A DNA stretch of 64,000 nt from an uncultured Collinsella sp. (GTDB lineage Bacteria > Actinomycetota > Coriobacteriia > Coriobacteriales > Coriobacteriaceae), in contig CATWSG010000010.1 of the NCBI GenBank assembly GCA_958353395.1, positions 4,153-68,152 of the forward strand. Direction: 5' to 3'. A program made the translations under genes and the position numbers. Of this stretch, positions 52,322 to 61,447 are shown in pieces. The stretch's first letter is position 1. Each line of letters starts with the position of its first letter. The notes beneath the pieces are model-generated. The model saw only the letters and a list, made by a program, of their open reading frames with translations, searched no databases and had not been told where the DNA came from.

Positions 52322-53108
52322 GCTCTCGCACGTCAAAAAGACCTTTAACAAGGGCACCGTCACCGAGAAGCGCGCGCTCACCGGCGTCGACCTCACCCTG
52401 AATGACGGCGACTTTGTAACCGTGATTGGCGGCAACGGCGCCGGCAAGTCCACGCTGCTCAACATGATCGCCGGCGTATATCCGCTCGATTCGGGCGTTA
52501 TCGAGCTCGACGGCAACGATATCTCGCGTCTGAGCGAGTCGCAGCGTGCCAAGTACCTGGGCCGCGTGTTCCAGGACCCCATGCGCGGCACCGCAGCCGA
52601 CATGCAGATTGCCGAGAACCTGGCCCTCGCCAAGCGTCGCGGCCAGCGTCGCGGCCTTTCGTGGGGCGTCACCAAGGCCGAGAAAGATGAGTACGTTGAG
52701 CTGCTCAAGCGCCTGGACCTTGGTCTGGACACGCGTCTCAACGCCAAGGTCGGCCTGCTCTCGGGCGGACAGCGCCAGGCACTCACCCTGTTGATGGCCA
52801 CGCTCACCAGGCCGCGCCTGCTGCTGCTCGACGAGCACACCGCGGCCCTCGACCCCAAGACGGCCTCTAAGGTGCTCAACCTGACCGAGGAGATCGTCGA
52901 CGAGAACCACCTGACCACGCTCATGGTCACGCACAACATGAACGACGCCATCCGTCTGGGCAACCGTCTGATCATGATGCACGAAGGCCACGTGATCTAC
53001 GACGTGGCGGGCGATGAGATGAAGTCGCTCACCGTAGCCGACCTGCTGCAGAAATTCGAGGAGGTCTCGGGCGGCGAGCTCGCCAACGACCGCATGCTGC
53101 TAAGCTAA
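52314..53108 (+). CDS. ABC transporter ATP-binding protein
   Basis: A 264-aa ATPase with Walker A GGNGAGKST (39-47), signature LSGGQ (149-153), Walker B LLLLDEHTAALD and the H-loop in MVTHN. It energises the importer. The ATG at 52314 is preferred; ATG at 52305 is possible, and either overlaps the permease gene, so translation is coupled. Confidence 0.93.
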   Translation: MLKLSHVKKTFNKGTVTEKRALTGVDLTLNDGDFVTVIGGNGAGKSTLLNMIAGVYPLDSGVIELDGNDISRLSESQRAKYLGRVFQDPMRGTAADMQIAENLALAKRRGQRRGLSWGVTKAEKDEYVELLKRLDLGLDTRLNAKVGLLSGGQRQALTLLMATLTRPRLLLLDEHTAALDPKTASKVLNLTEEIVDENHLTTLMVTHNMNDAIRLGNRLIMMHEGHVIYDVAGDEMKSLTVADLLQKFEEVSGGELANDRMLLS

Positions 53109-53145
53109 ACCTACCAAAAAGGGACAGGTTTATTTTGGCAGGTTT
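53107..53145. repeat. GGGACAG-loop hairpin (ACCTACCAAAA stem)
   Basis: AACCTACCAAAA pairs with TTTTGGCAGGTT around AGGGACAGGTTTA. It starts at the stop codon of the ATPase gene. A sister copy is at 26125-26160. Confidence 0.75.
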
Positions 53146-53161
53146 TATCTGCGTAAACGTC

Positions 53162-53201
53162 AAAACCGCCGCTAAGGGACAGGCGCCCTTGCGGCGGTTT
53201 T
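53162..53201 (+). terminator. Terminator with GGGACAG loop
   Basis: AAAACCGCCGC pairs with GCGGCGGTTTT. The 18-nt loop contains GGGACAGGCGCCC. This ends the ABC operon and is also a member of the GGGACAG-loop set. Confidence 0.85.
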
Positions 53202-53265
53202 CGCATATTATGTCGATAATCCGATATTCAACCAGACATTCTGGCTAAGGACTAAGGAAACTGCC

Positions 53266-55290
53266 ACGAAAAGACTCCCCCGCCTTGCGTTAGCCACCGC
53301 GTTGTTTGCCGGCGCGCTCGCAGGCATCCCAAGTCTCGCTTTCGCGGGGAACCTGCCCGCCGCTATTGACGGCTCCGTGGCCGTCATGCACACCAACGAC
53401 ATCCACGGCAGCTACAAGTACAGCTACAACGCAAGCAAGGGCACCGGCACTGTGGGCTTCGACGGACTGGCGGTTCTCTATAGCGCCCAAAACAGCGCCC
53501 CCGATCTTTTGCTCGATGCGGGCGACACCTTCCACGGGCAGTCCTTCGCCACCATGAGCGAGGGCAAGAGCATCGCCGAGCTCATGGACACCTTCTACGC
53601 CGACGGCTACGACGCGACCACGCCAGGCAACCACGACTGGAGCTACGGCGCGGACAAACTCCGCACCATGACCGGCTACAGCACCACCGGCACGCCCTTC
53701 GCCATGCTCTGCGCGAACGCAAAGTCTACGAGCGGCGTATGGAGCTCGAGCATCACGAAGACGCTCGATCGCACCTGGGAGGATAGCGAGGATCACTCCA
53801 CATTCGACTACAAAATCAAGGTCGGCGTCGTGGGTGCCATGGATGAGTCGCTGGAATCCTCGCTGCGCGCGGACCTGGTCGCGGGTACGTCGTTCTCGAG
53901 TGCCGCGAACGCCATCAATGCCGAGGCAGAGCAGCTGCGCAAGGAGGGCTGCGATGTTGTTGTGTGTATCGCGCACACGCTCGACGCCAAGACCTTTGCC
54001 ACGCGACTCCGTGGCGTCGATGCCCTTATCGCAGGCCACGAGCACATCAACCTTAACGAGAAGGTGACGGGAGCCGACGGCAAGACAATCCACGTTGTCG
54101 AGGCGGGCAGTGCCTTTGCCGAGGTGGGACTGCTTTCCATTCCGTACAAATACGACACGAATGGCACCGAGACGACCGACGATGACACGGTCACGGTCCC
54201 TGCAGACGGCAGCGACGAGAAGCTCTACACCGCCAAGAACGTCAACGACCTTTTGGCAGACCCCGACAAGGGCTCCGACTACCAAAGCCGCCTTGAAGCC
54301 GTCCGCAACAAGATCAAGCCGCTCGACGAGGACTTTGAAAACGAATCGAACAAGGTGCTCGGCACATCCACCACCAACTATTTCTACGGCGAGGACGCCG
54401 CAGGCACGCATGGCTGGGAAATGGTGCGCACCACCGATTTCCGTCCCAGCAAGGAGGGCGACACCACCAAGGCCCAGACCATCGGCCACGTGATTTGCGG
54501 CTCCTATCTTGCCCTGACGGGCGCGGACTTCGCTATCGAAAACGCTGGCGGCATCCGCGGCGGCATCGCGGCGGGCAACGTGACCGCCGGCAACGTCATC
54601 GCCATCTCGCCCTACGGCAACACCGTGGAGACCTGGACCATGACCGGCGCGGACTTCCTCGCAGCGCTCGAGCACTCGCTACAAATCAGCGACGATTGCA
54701 ACGACAGCTACGAGCTTCAGCAGGCTTATGTGGCGGCCGGTCACACCGAGCAGGAGGCGCAAGACAAGTACAAGTGGCGCGATGACTCTGGCAGCGTTCT
54801 CTCCTTTGGCGGCATCAACGTGACGATTGATTGGACGCAGCCCGAAGGCAAGCGCATTGTGAGTGCCACACTCACCAAAGACGGCAGCACGCTCGACCCC
54901 GCCAAGACCTATACCGTCGCCACCAACAACTACATCATTACCAACACGACCGACTTTCCCACCTTTGCACACGCCACCAAGTACACCGAGTGGGGCACGT
55001 GCGAGGCGGCGCTGAGGGCGCTGATTGGGCAGAACGGCTGGGAGAGCAAGATGGCCGGACTCGCCGGCACCATCAGCTTCGGCTCCGTAGCCGTGGACCC
55101 CACGCCCACACCGGCCCCGACGCCTAAGCCCTCGTCTAAGACGGACACGGCGACCACGAAGGTCATCACCAAGAAGACGACCGGTAAGCTTGCCGCAACG
55201 GGAGACCGCACGCTGGCAGTAGTTGGCGCGTGCCTTATCGGCGGCATCATCGTCATCATGCTCGGCATTATCTGGAAGCGTCGACGCTAA
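53266..55290 (+). CDS. Cell-wall-anchored 5'-nucleotidase/UshA-like phosphoesterase
   Basis: A protein of about 674 aa. Metallophosphatase motifs are HTNDIHG, LDAGDTFHG, TPGNHDW and GHEH; the 5'-nucleotidase C-terminal domain follows (IENAGGIRGGI, ISPYGNTVE). The C terminus has a Pro/Thr linker, LAATGD, a hydrophobic segment and KRRR, a sorting signal of LAxTG type. A perfect signal peptide (KRLPRLALATALFAGA...) begins at an ACG codon at 53266 with AAGGA upstream; no ATG, GTG or TTG is in place there. TTG at 53302 would cut into the signal peptide. It would release nucleosides and phosphate outside the cell. Confidence 0.85.
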   Translation, partial: TKRLPRLALATALFAGALAGIPSLAFAGNLPAAIDGSVAVMHTNDIHGSYKYSYNASKGTGTVGFDGLAVLYSAQNSAPDLLLDAGDTFHGQSFATMSEGKSIAELMDTFYADGYDATTPGNHDWSYGADKLRTMTGYSTTGTPFAMLCANAKSTSGVWSSSITKTLDRTWEDSEDHSTFDYKIKVGVVGAMDESLESSLRADLVAGTSFSSAANAINAEAEQLRKEGCDVVVCIAHTLDAKTFATRLRGVDALIAGHEHINLNEKVTGADGKTIHVVEAGSAFAEVGLLSIPYKYDTNGTETTDDDTVTVPADGSDEKLYTAKNVNDLLADPDKGSDYQSRLEAVRNKIKPLDEDFENESNKVLGTSTTNYFYGEDAAGTHGWEMVRTTDFRPSKEGDTTKAQTIGHVICGSYLALTGADFAIENAGGIRGGIAAGNVTAGNVIAISPYGNTVETWTMTGADFLAALEHSLQISDDCNDSYELQQAYVAAGHTEQEAQDKYKWRDDSGSVLSFGGINVTIDWTQPEGKRIVSATLTKDGSTLDPAKTYTVATNNYIITNTTDFPTFAHATKYTEWGTCEAALRALIGQNGWESKMAGLAGTISFGSVAVDPTPTPAPTPKPSSKTDTATTKVITKKTTGKLAATGDRTLAVVGACLIGGIIVIMLGIIWKRRR

Positions 55291-55342
55291 GCTACACCGC
55301 CGGGCCTTACAGCCCCGCCGCGTAAACCTTATATCGAGCACA

Positions 55343-55376
55343 GAAGCCCGTCCGAATTTGATCGGACGGGCTTCTT
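55343..55376 (+). terminator. Terminator after the 5'-nucleotidase
   Basis: GAAGCCCGTCCGA pairs with TCGGACGGGCTTC around ATTTGA, followed by a short T-containing stretch. Confidence 0.85.
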
Positions 55377-55418
55377 GGTGGGTATCATGGTTGGACGATC
55401 ATGAGGAGGTTTCCCTAC

Positions 55419-56186
55419 ATGGAATTGTTTGAGCCAATTCTTCATTTCTTTGCACAACGATGGGTCCACAACATCATCTGGGCAGGTATCTTGGCCATCG
55501 GCACCGCCGTTGCCGCCAAGGTCGCGTCCAAGACCCTGCACCACCTGCTTAGCCGCGACGATAACCCACTCCCTTCATCGAGCATCTTCATCAACATCGC
55601 GCGCGCCATCATCTGGATGATTGGCGGCAGCTTTATCCTCGACAACTGCTTTGGCATTAACGCAAACGCCCTCGTCGCCGCTCTTGGCGTCGGCGGCATC
55701 GCCATCTCGCTCGGCTTTCAGGACACGCTGTCAAACCTTATCGGTGGCATGCAGGTGACCTTTATGGGCATCATCAAGCCCGGCGACAATATCGAGGTCG
55801 GCGGCGTGTCGGGCGTGGTCCAAGACATCACCTGGCGTCATACGACCATCGAGGACGCCTGCGGGCAAACCATCATCGTCCCCAACTCAAATATCTCCAA
55901 GAACACGCTCGTGCATTTGATGCCCTTTGGGCGCGTGGCCGTCCCCGTCGCGGTCAAGGACACGTCCAAGTGGGCTTCTCTGGACGCGCTGGCAGATGAA
56001 CTCACCGACGCCACCAAGGCCGCCGTGCTTCCCATCTCGAGCTTTGACAAGGAGCCCTACGTGCTCTTTAGCGAAATCGGCGACTTTGGCATTAAGGGCA
56101 AGATCATCTTTATCGTCAGCGACGACAGCACCACCTTTACGGCAGCCGACGCCTGCATCCGCGCCATCGCCCCCATCATCGCCTAA
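55419..56186 (+). CDS. mscS: Small-conductance mechanosensitive channel
   Basis: A 255-aa MscS-type channel. It has three transmembrane segments in residues 1-105, the pore-lining TM3 rich in Ala/Gly (LVAALGVGGIAISLGFQDTLSNLIGG) given here in part, and a cytoplasmic beta domain (PGDNIEVGGVSGVVQDI, TIIVPNSNISKNTL). It opens under membrane tension. The ATG at 55419 is placed ten nt after GAGGAGG. Confidence 0.92.
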   Translation: MELFEPILHFFAQRWVHNIIWAGILAIGTAVAAKVASKTLHHLLSRDDNPLPSSSIFINIARAIIWMIGGSFILDNCFGINANALVAALGVGGIAISLGFQDTLSNLIGGMQVTFMGIIKPGDNIEVGGVSGVVQDITWRHTTIEDACGQTIIVPNSNISKNTLVHLMPFGRVAVPVAVKDTSKWASLDALADELTDATKAAVLPISSFDKEPYVLFSEIGDFGIKGKIIFIVSDDSTTFTAADACIRAIAPIIA

Positions 56187-56224
56187 AACCACCACAAAGG
56201 GGACAGGCACCTTTGTGGTGGTTT
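56186..56224. repeat. GGGACAG-loop hairpin (CCACCAC stem), copy 2
   Basis: AAACCACCACAAAGG and CCTTTGTGGTGGTTT are perfect inverted arms around GGACAGGCA. It begins at the mscS stop codon and may double as its terminator. Confidence 0.85.
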
Positions 56225-56280
56225 CACATCGTGGTACCATGGTTCATATCGTTGTTTAAACGACTAAGGGAGTAGACACC

Positions 56281-58197
56281 ATGGAAGAGGCCTATCGTCA
56301 AGCACGCAAGCGCGGCGAGCAGGGACGTCGTCGCGCCATCAGCCAAAGCGAGCACCCGTACCTTACGGACCTCGACGGCCTCGTTGCCCAGCTCCCCTTA
56401 GGTCAGCGAGAGAGCGTCGGCCTGAGGGACATTCCGCTCGAAATGGTTGTCGGCACGGTCACCAAAGGCCGTCAGTCTGCCTTTTCGTGTAACTTTATGC
56501 CCCTGCTGCCGTTTAACACCGAGTTCGCCCGCAAGTGGTCCAACCTCTACGACATCCAGGTGACCGAGGGCTATCGCGACCCCATCATCGTCACCGAGTT
56601 CATGCATCGGTTCTATGTCCAGGAAGGCAACAAGCGCGTCAGCGTCCTCAAATTCCTGGACGCCCCGACGGTTTCGGCCAAGGTCAGCCGCCTCTACCCC
56701 GGCAAATGGGATTCCGTCGAAAGCCGCCTGTACGGCGAATTCTGCTCGTTTTGGCGCGTCTGCCCCCTATACGAGATCGAGTTCTCGCGTGAGGGAAGCT
56801 ACGAGACGCTCGCCAAGATGCTCGGTCAGAACCTTATCGAAAAATGGCCGCAGAAAAAAGTCGACTACCTGCGCCACACCTTCCTACTCTTTAAGCGTGC
56901 CTACCTTCGCGCGGGCGGCGACCACCTGGACATTACGCCCGCCGACGCCATGCTCGTCTACCTCAATGTGTACAACCAAGACCGTCTGCTGGACACGCCG
57001 ACGGACATCGTCGTAAACCGCCTGTGCAAGATTTGGCGCGAGCTGGTCATCGCCGGCAAAAATGACGAGGACAAGGTCGATCTTGTCGAGGCACCGAGCG
57101 TCGATGAGGAGGAGTCACCCTCCAAGTCCACCTCCGGCGTGTTCAACTTCTTTATGGGCAAGACCGTTTATTCGGCGGCCAACCCTCTGCGCATCGCCTT
57201 TATCCATGAGTTCCCCTGTGCATCGTCGAGCTGGGACAGCTTGCACGACCAAGGGCGTCAGTATCTCGACGAGCACTTTGGCGGCATCGTGCGCACCGAG
57301 GCATTCGAGGACTGCCACAATCCGGACGTGTTCTACGCCGCCGTGGAGACCGCCGTCAAGCACGGGGCGAAGGCTATCTTCTCGACTTCACACCGCCTGA
57401 TGGAATATACGCTCAGGGCCGCCGTCGAGTACCCCCAGGTGCGATTCCTCAACTGCTCTATCGGCCTTCCCCACCAAAGCGTGCGTTCGTACTTTGGCAA
57501 GATGTACGAGGCCAAGTTCCTCCTGGGCGCCCTTGCCGCCAGCATGGCGGACAACCATCGCATTGGCTACCACGCGTCGGTCTTCGCCTCGGGCGCACTC
57601 AGCGAGATCAACGCCTTTGCCATCGGCGCCTCGCTGCTCGACCCCCGCGCGCAGGTAATTCTCACCTGGGGCGATGTGCCCGCCGGCGGTCTTGCCGAGG
57701 CCATGTGTCGCGAAGGCGTGAGTGTTATGACCGGCGCTGACATGTCAAAGTCGCTGGAGGACCCCACGGCCTACGGACTCCACCGCCTGGTCGATGGCAA
57801 AGTTGCCGGCATCGCCATGCCGGTATGGAACTGGGGCCGATACTACGAGCTTATCGTGCGAAGCCTGCTGCATGGCACCTGGGATGAGACCAGTGACGCA
57901 AGCCAGGTTCGCGCCGTCAATTACTGGTATGGCATGAGCTCGGGCGTCATCGACATTCGCTACGCTCCGGGCCTGCCCTATCAGACGCGCAAGCTCGTTC
58001 AGCTGCTCCGCAACGGCATCGTCGAGGGTTCCATCAACCCATTTGGCGGCGAACTCCATAGCCAAGACGGCGTGGTGCAGATCGAGGGCTTTCCCCCGCT
58101 GCCGAGCACGCAAATCGTCGAGATGGACTGGCTGGCCGACAACGTGGTAGGCGCCATTCCGCAGCCCAACGATGAGCCGAAAGTCCACGCCCTATGA
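56281..58197 (+). CDS. ParB-like/BMP-domain fusion protein
   Basis: A 638-aa protein without signal peptide or lipobox. Residues 50-140 resemble the ParB/sulfiredoxin-like fold (PIIVTEFMHRFYVQEGNKRV, then SVLKFL). Residues 141-265 are helical, 266-285 an acidic Ser-rich linker. Residues 302-560 match the BMP family of nucleoside-binding proteins (LRIAFIHEF, YGLHRLVDGKVAGIA), which normally are extracellular lipoproteins. Here the binding domain must be cytoplasmic, so it is more likely a ligand sensor than a transport component. It overlaps the next gene by 4 nt (ATGA). Function unproven. Confidence 0.75.
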   Translation: MEEAYRQARKRGEQGRRRAISQSEHPYLTDLDGLVAQLPLGQRESVGLRDIPLEMVVGTVTKGRQSAFSCNFMPLLPFNTEFARKWSNLYDIQVTEGYRDPIIVTEFMHRFYVQEGNKRVSVLKFLDAPTVSAKVSRLYPGKWDSVESRLYGEFCSFWRVCPLYEIEFSREGSYETLAKMLGQNLIEKWPQKKVDYLRHTFLLFKRAYLRAGGDHLDITPADAMLVYLNVYNQDRLLDTPTDIVVNRLCKIWRELVIAGKNDEDKVDLVEAPSVDEEESPSKSTSGVFNFFMGKTVYSAANPLRIAFIHEFPCASSSWDSLHDQGRQYLDEHFGGIVRTEAFEDCHNPDVFYAAVETAVKHGAKAIFSTSHRLMEYTLRAAVEYPQVRFLNCSIGLPHQSVRSYFGKMYEAKFLLGALAASMADNHRIGYHASVFASGALSEINAFAIGASLLDPRAQVILTWGDVPAGGLAEAMCREGVSVMTGADMSKSLEDPTAYGLHRLVDGKVAGIAMPVWNWGRYYELIVRSLLHGTWDETSDASQVRAVNYWYGMSSGVIDIRYAPGLPYQTRKLVQLLRNGIVEGSINPFGGELHSQDGVVQIEGFPPLPSTQIVEMDWLADNVVGAIPQPNDEPKVHAL

Positions 58198-58904
58198 AAA
58201 TCCTTGCTGTAGCCGATACCGAAGAACGATGCCTTTGGGAATGCTTTCGCAAGGAACGCTTTGAGGGCGTCGACCTGATTTTGTCCGCTGGCGACCTGGA
58301 CCCGGACTATCTTGAGTTTTTGGTCACCGTCATCAACAAACCGCTCATCTACGTGCGCGGCAACCACGATGACCGTTATGCACGTCATGCACCGGGTGGC
58401 TGCATCTGTGTCGAAGACACCGTGTACGTGTATCGCGGAGTCCGCATTGCGGGGCTTGGCGGCTCCATGCGCTACCGAGATGGCGCCAACATGTACACCG
58501 AGCGCGAGATGGCCAAGCGCGTGCGCAAGCTGTCACGCAAAGTGAGGATGGTCGGCGGCTGCGATATCCTGCTGACCCATGCGCCCGCCGCCGGCATGGG
58601 CGACCTGGATGATCTGGCACATCGAGGATTCGAATGCTTTAACACAGCGCTCGAGTCCTGGAATCCCGACTACATGGTGCACGGGCATGTGCATCAGAGC
58701 TACGGTCCCGATTTTCAGCGCGAGCGGCAACACGCGTGCGGGACGACGATTATCAACGCCTGCGGCTATACGCAGTTTGAGCTAGACGAAGCGCGCTACC
58801 CCATCCGTGGCTGGCAGGCAGCCTGGCTCAATTCGCAAACCATGCGCCGCGAGCTCAAACGCCACGATGCCATCGAGTCCTCAACAGCCAGAACACCCTG
58901 GTAA
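58194..58904 (+). CDS. Metallophosphoesterase family protein
   Basis: A 236-aa calcineurin-like phosphoesterase. Motifs are ADTEE (the usual DxH has Glu in place of His), SAGDLDPDY, VRGNHDD, THAPAAG and HGHVHQ. It is probably a metal-dependent phosphatase or nuclease. Its start overlaps the ParB-like/BMP gene, so both are likely made together. The altered first motif may change the metal or weaken activity. Confidence 0.83.
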   Translation: MKILAVADTEERCLWECFRKERFEGVDLILSAGDLDPDYLEFLVTVINKPLIYVRGNHDDRYARHAPGGCICVEDTVYVYRGVRIAGLGGSMRYRDGANMYTEREMAKRVRKLSRKVRMVGGCDILLTHAPAAGMGDLDDLAHRGFECFNTALESWNPDYMVHGHVHQSYGPDFQRERQHACGTTIINACGYTQFELDEARYPIRGWQAAWLNSQTMRRELKRHDAIESSTARTPW

Positions 58905-58939
58905 CCACCTCAAAGGGGACAGGCACCTTTGTGGTGGTT
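58903..58939. repeat. GGGACAG-loop hairpin (CCACC stem), copy 3
   Basis: AACCACCTCAAAGG and CCTTTGTGGTGGTT pair with one mismatch around GGACAGGCA. It starts at the stop codon of the phosphoesterase. Confidence 0.8.
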
Positions 58940-58955
58940 TTGACACGAGATAGCA

Positions 58956-58994
58956 AGAAACCCGGTCCTGCGCAGGGCAGAGCCGGGTTTCTTT
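58956..58994. terminator. Bidirectional terminator before rplA
   Basis: AGAAACCCGG pairs with CCGGGTTTCT. It lies between convergent transcripts, the phosphoesterase (plus) and rplA (minus), and can serve both. Confidence 0.8.
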
Positions 58995-59029
58995 AGCAAT
59001 GCTTGCTTTGCTCAGGCAGTAACTGTTAG

Positions 59030-59737
59030 TTACTCAGCCAGGAAGTCGCGCTGGACAGCGGGATCGACCTTGACGCCAGGGCCCATGGTGGAAGACACGG
59101 AGATGGACTTGACGTACTTACCCTTAGCAGAAGAGGGCTTGACGCGCAGAATCTCGGTGTACAGGGCAGCGTAGTTCTCGACGAGCTGCTGCTCAGAGAA
59201 GGACTTCTTGCCCAGGGGCACGTGGCAGATGCCGTAACGGTCGGCGCGGTACTCAACGCGGCCGGCCTTGAGCTCGGAGACCATCTTGGCGACGTCCATG
59301 GTCACAGTGCCGAGCTTGGGGTTCGGCATGAGGCCACGGGGACCAAGGATCTTACCGATGCGGCCAACCTTGGCCATCATGTTCGGCGTAGCGATAGCGG
59401 CGTCGAAGTTGATCTCGCCCTTCTGGATCTGGGCGACGAGCTCGTCGGAACCGATGATGTCGGCACCGGCAGCCTCGGCCTCGCGAGCCTTCTCGCCCTC
59501 GGCGAAGACGGCAACACGAACGGTCTTGCCGGTGCCGTGGGGCAGGGAGATGGAACCACGGATGTTCTGGTCAGCCTTACGAGTATCGATGCCCAGACGG
59601 AAGTGGGCCTCGACGGTCTCGTCGAACTTGGCGGTGTCGAGCTCCTTGATGAGCTTGGCAGCCTGAAGGGGGGTGTAGAGCGTGGCGCGGTCGATCTTCT
59701 CGGCAGCGGCGTTATAGCTCTTACCATGCTTAGCCAT
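59030..59737 (-). CDS. rplA: 50S ribosomal protein L1
   Basis: A 235-aa L1 with the signature [14 protein letters not shown] and [14 protein letters not shown]. It forms the mobile L1 stalk that guides E-site tRNA, and in many bacteria represses its own operon. The ATG at 59737 is eight nt from GGAGG; ATG at 59743 is too close. It ends the secE-nusG-rplK-rplA cluster. Confidence 0.97.
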   Translation of the reverse strand: MAKHGKSYNAAAEKIDRATLYTPLQAAKLIKELDTAKFDETVEAHFRLGIDTRKADQNIRGSISLPHGTGKTVRVAVFAEGEKAREAEAAGADIIGSDELVAQIQKGEINFDAAIATPNMMAKVGRIGKILGPRGLMPNPKLGTVTMDVAKMVSELKAGRVEYRADRYGICHVPLGKKSFSEQQLVENYAALYTEILRVKPSSAKGKYVKSISVSSTMGPGVKVDPAVQRDFLAE

Positions 59738-59810
59738 GTGCATTACCTCCTGTGGTTAAACGGGCGTGAGCCCTCCCACATCGTATCGTGTGCCCTATTG
59801 CACACATATA

Positions 59811-59836
59811 ACGGGCGCCCCGGTCGGAGCACCCGT
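59811..59836 (-). promoter_or_regulatory. Hairpin in the rplK-rplA gap
   Basis: ACGGGCGCCCC pairs with GGAGCACCCGT, a strong stem in the 117-nt gap upstream of rplA. It may be a structured leader for L1 autoregulation or a processing site; there is no T-run. Confidence 0.5.
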
Positions 59837-59854
59837 CATTACCTAAAGAAATCG

Positions 59855-60283
59855 CTACTCAGCGATGGTGACGCCCATGGAGCGGGCGGTACCGGCGATG
59901 ATCTTCTTGGCGGCGTCAATGTCGTTGGCATTGAGGTCCGGCATCTTGATCTCGGCGATCTTGGTGAGCTGCTCCTGGGAGAGCTGACCAACCTTGTCGG
60001 CCTGCGGCTTAGCGGAACCAGACTTGAGGTTCAGCTCCTTCTTGATGAGGTGAGCCGCCGGCGGGGTCTTGGTGATGAAGGAGAAGGACTTGTCCTCGTA
60101 GACAGAGATCTCAACGGGGATGATGTCGCCCTTCTTGTCCTGCGTCTCGGCGTTAAAGGCCTGGCAGAACTGCATGATGTTCACGCCAGCAGCGCCCAGG
60201 GCGGGGCCGACGGGAGGAGCGGGGTTAGCTGCACCAGCAGGAATCTGGAGCTTAATGACGTTGGCAACCTTCTTCTCAGCCAT
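59855..60283 (-). CDS. rplK: 50S ribosomal protein L11
   Basis: A 142-aa L11 with the Pro-rich N-terminal [20 protein letters not shown] and C-terminal [10 protein letters not shown]. It forms the GTPase-associated centre with 23S rRNA, where thiostrepton binds and RelA is activated. The ATG at 60283 has AAAGGA at the right distance. Confidence 0.98.
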   Translation of the reverse strand: MAEKKVANVIKLQIPAGAANPAPPVGPALGAAGVNIMQFCQAFNAETQDKKGDIIPVEISVYEDKSFSFITKTPPAAHLIKKELNLKSGSAKPQADKVGQLSQEQLTKIAEIKMPDLNANDIDAAKKIIAGTARSMGVTIAE

Positions 60284-60403
60284 GGTCATTCCTTTCGAAT
60301 CACGAGTGTGAAGTACTTGCTATATCGTAAGCACGCACGTGTTAGAAGCACTCCTGAGATGAGCAGTCACAGAAGAAGCACGCTCGCGCGAACGGACGAA
60401 AAC

Positions 60404-60940
60404 TTAAGCGATGACAGCGACCTGGTTAAAGTCGAGCTCGACCGGCGTCTCGCGGCCAAAGATCATCAGCGTGACCTTGAGCTTGCCAGCCTCGGTGTTA
60501 ACCTCGGAGACCTTGCCATCAAAGTCGGTAAGCGGACCATCGGTGACGCGGACGGACGTGCCGACCTCAATATCAACCGAGGTGCGCTTGGGCGAATCGC
60601 CCTTACCGGGACGACGAGTCATCTTGTTGTACTCGTCGCGGGAAAGCGGAGCGGGCTTGCCGTTGCCGCCCAGGAAACCGGTGACGCCAGGCGTGTTACG
60701 AACGCACGTCCAAGCATCGTCATCCATCTCCATGCGGACCAGGACATAACCCGGGAAGATCTTGGAATCTTTGGTCTCACGCTTGCCACCCTCTTTAATC
60801 TCGGTGACACGCTCCATAGGAATCTCGATATCAAAGATACGGTCCTGCATGCCCATAGTCTCGATGCGATGCTCGAGATCGGACTTAACGCGGTTCTCGT
60901 ATCCAGAGTAAGTGTGAACGACGTACCAACGCTTAGACAT
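60404..60940 (-). CDS. nusG: Transcription termination/antitermination protein NusG
   Basis: A 178-aa NusG. The N-terminal NGN domain starts [20 protein letters not shown]; the C-terminal KOW domain has [19 protein letters not shown]. It links RNA polymerase to Rho or to ribosomal S10. It lies 3 nt after secE. The acidic N-terminal extension seen in many actinobacterial NusG is absent. Confidence 0.97.
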   Translation of the reverse strand: MSKRWYVVHTYSGYENRVKSDLEHRIETMGMQDRIFDIEIPMERVTEIKEGGKRETKDSKIFPGYVLVRMEMDDDAWTCVRNTPGVTGFLGGNGKPAPLSRDEYNKMTRRPGKGDSPKRTSVDIEVGTSVRVTDGPLTDFDGKVSEVNTEAGKLKVTLMIFGRETPVELDFNQVAVIA

Positions 60941-60943
60941 GGT

Positions 60944-61282
60944 TTAGCCCCTCAATCCAGAGAACAGAGCAAGAGCCTCGCCAAAGCCAGCATCGAGCAG
61001 AGCGATGACGACGCCGACGACGATCAGAGAAGCGCAAACGACGACCGAGTAGTTCACGAGCTCCTTCTTATCGGGCCACGTGACACGCTTCATCTCGGAC
61101 TTGACCGAAGCGAAATACTTCTTGGTGCGGACGAAGAAACCAGGCTTCTCGTTCTTCTTGGACTTCGCAGCCTTCTCGTTCTTCTTGGCAACGGCCTTCT
61201 TGGCCTCAACCTTGGAGTTGGCGGCAGCGTTGTTGGCAGGCGCCTGCTGCTGAGCCTTCTTCTTGTTCTTCTTGTTGGCCAT
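60944..61282 (-). CDS. secE: Preprotein translocase subunit SecE
   Basis: A 112-aa SecE. Residues 1-50 are a highly basic Lys/Ala tail; then the conserved amphipathic segment EMKRVTWPDKKELVNYSVVV leads into a single transmembrane helix. It clamps SecY. Gene order secE-nusG-rplK-rplA is conserved across bacteria. Confidence 0.96.
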   Translation of the reverse strand: MANKKNKKKAQQQAPANNAAANSKVEAKKAVAKKNEKAAKSKKNEKPGFFVRTKKYFASVKSEMKRVTWPDKKELVNYSVVVCASLIVVGVVIALLDAGFGEALALFSGLRG

Positions 61283-61321
61283 TTGGGTTACCTCCGCGCA
61301 ATGCGCTTATACATGAGTAAA

Positions 61322-61349
61322 CCGTAAGCCCCCAATTGGGAGCTTACGG
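61322..61349 (-). terminator. Hairpin between tRNA-Trp and secE
   Basis: CCGTAAGC pairs with GCTTACGG, extended by an inner CCCAATTGGG. Only a weak T-tract follows on the minus strand, so it may be partial or an RNA-processing site that frees the tRNA. Confidence 0.5.
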
Positions 61350-61358
61350 AATAATGAC

Positions 61359-61434
61359 TGGCACGCCAGGAAGGACTCGAACCCTCAACACTCGGTTTTG
61401 GAGACCGATGCTCTACCAATTGAACTACTGGCGT
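61359..61434 (-). tRNA. tRNA-Trp (anticodon CCA)
   Basis: A 76-nt cloverleaf. The acceptor ACGCCAG pairs with CTGGCGT, discriminator G, and CCA is encoded. The anticodon loop CTCCAAA gives CCA. It lies between rpmG and secE. Confidence 0.96.
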
Positions 61435-61447
61435 ATGTGACTAGAGA

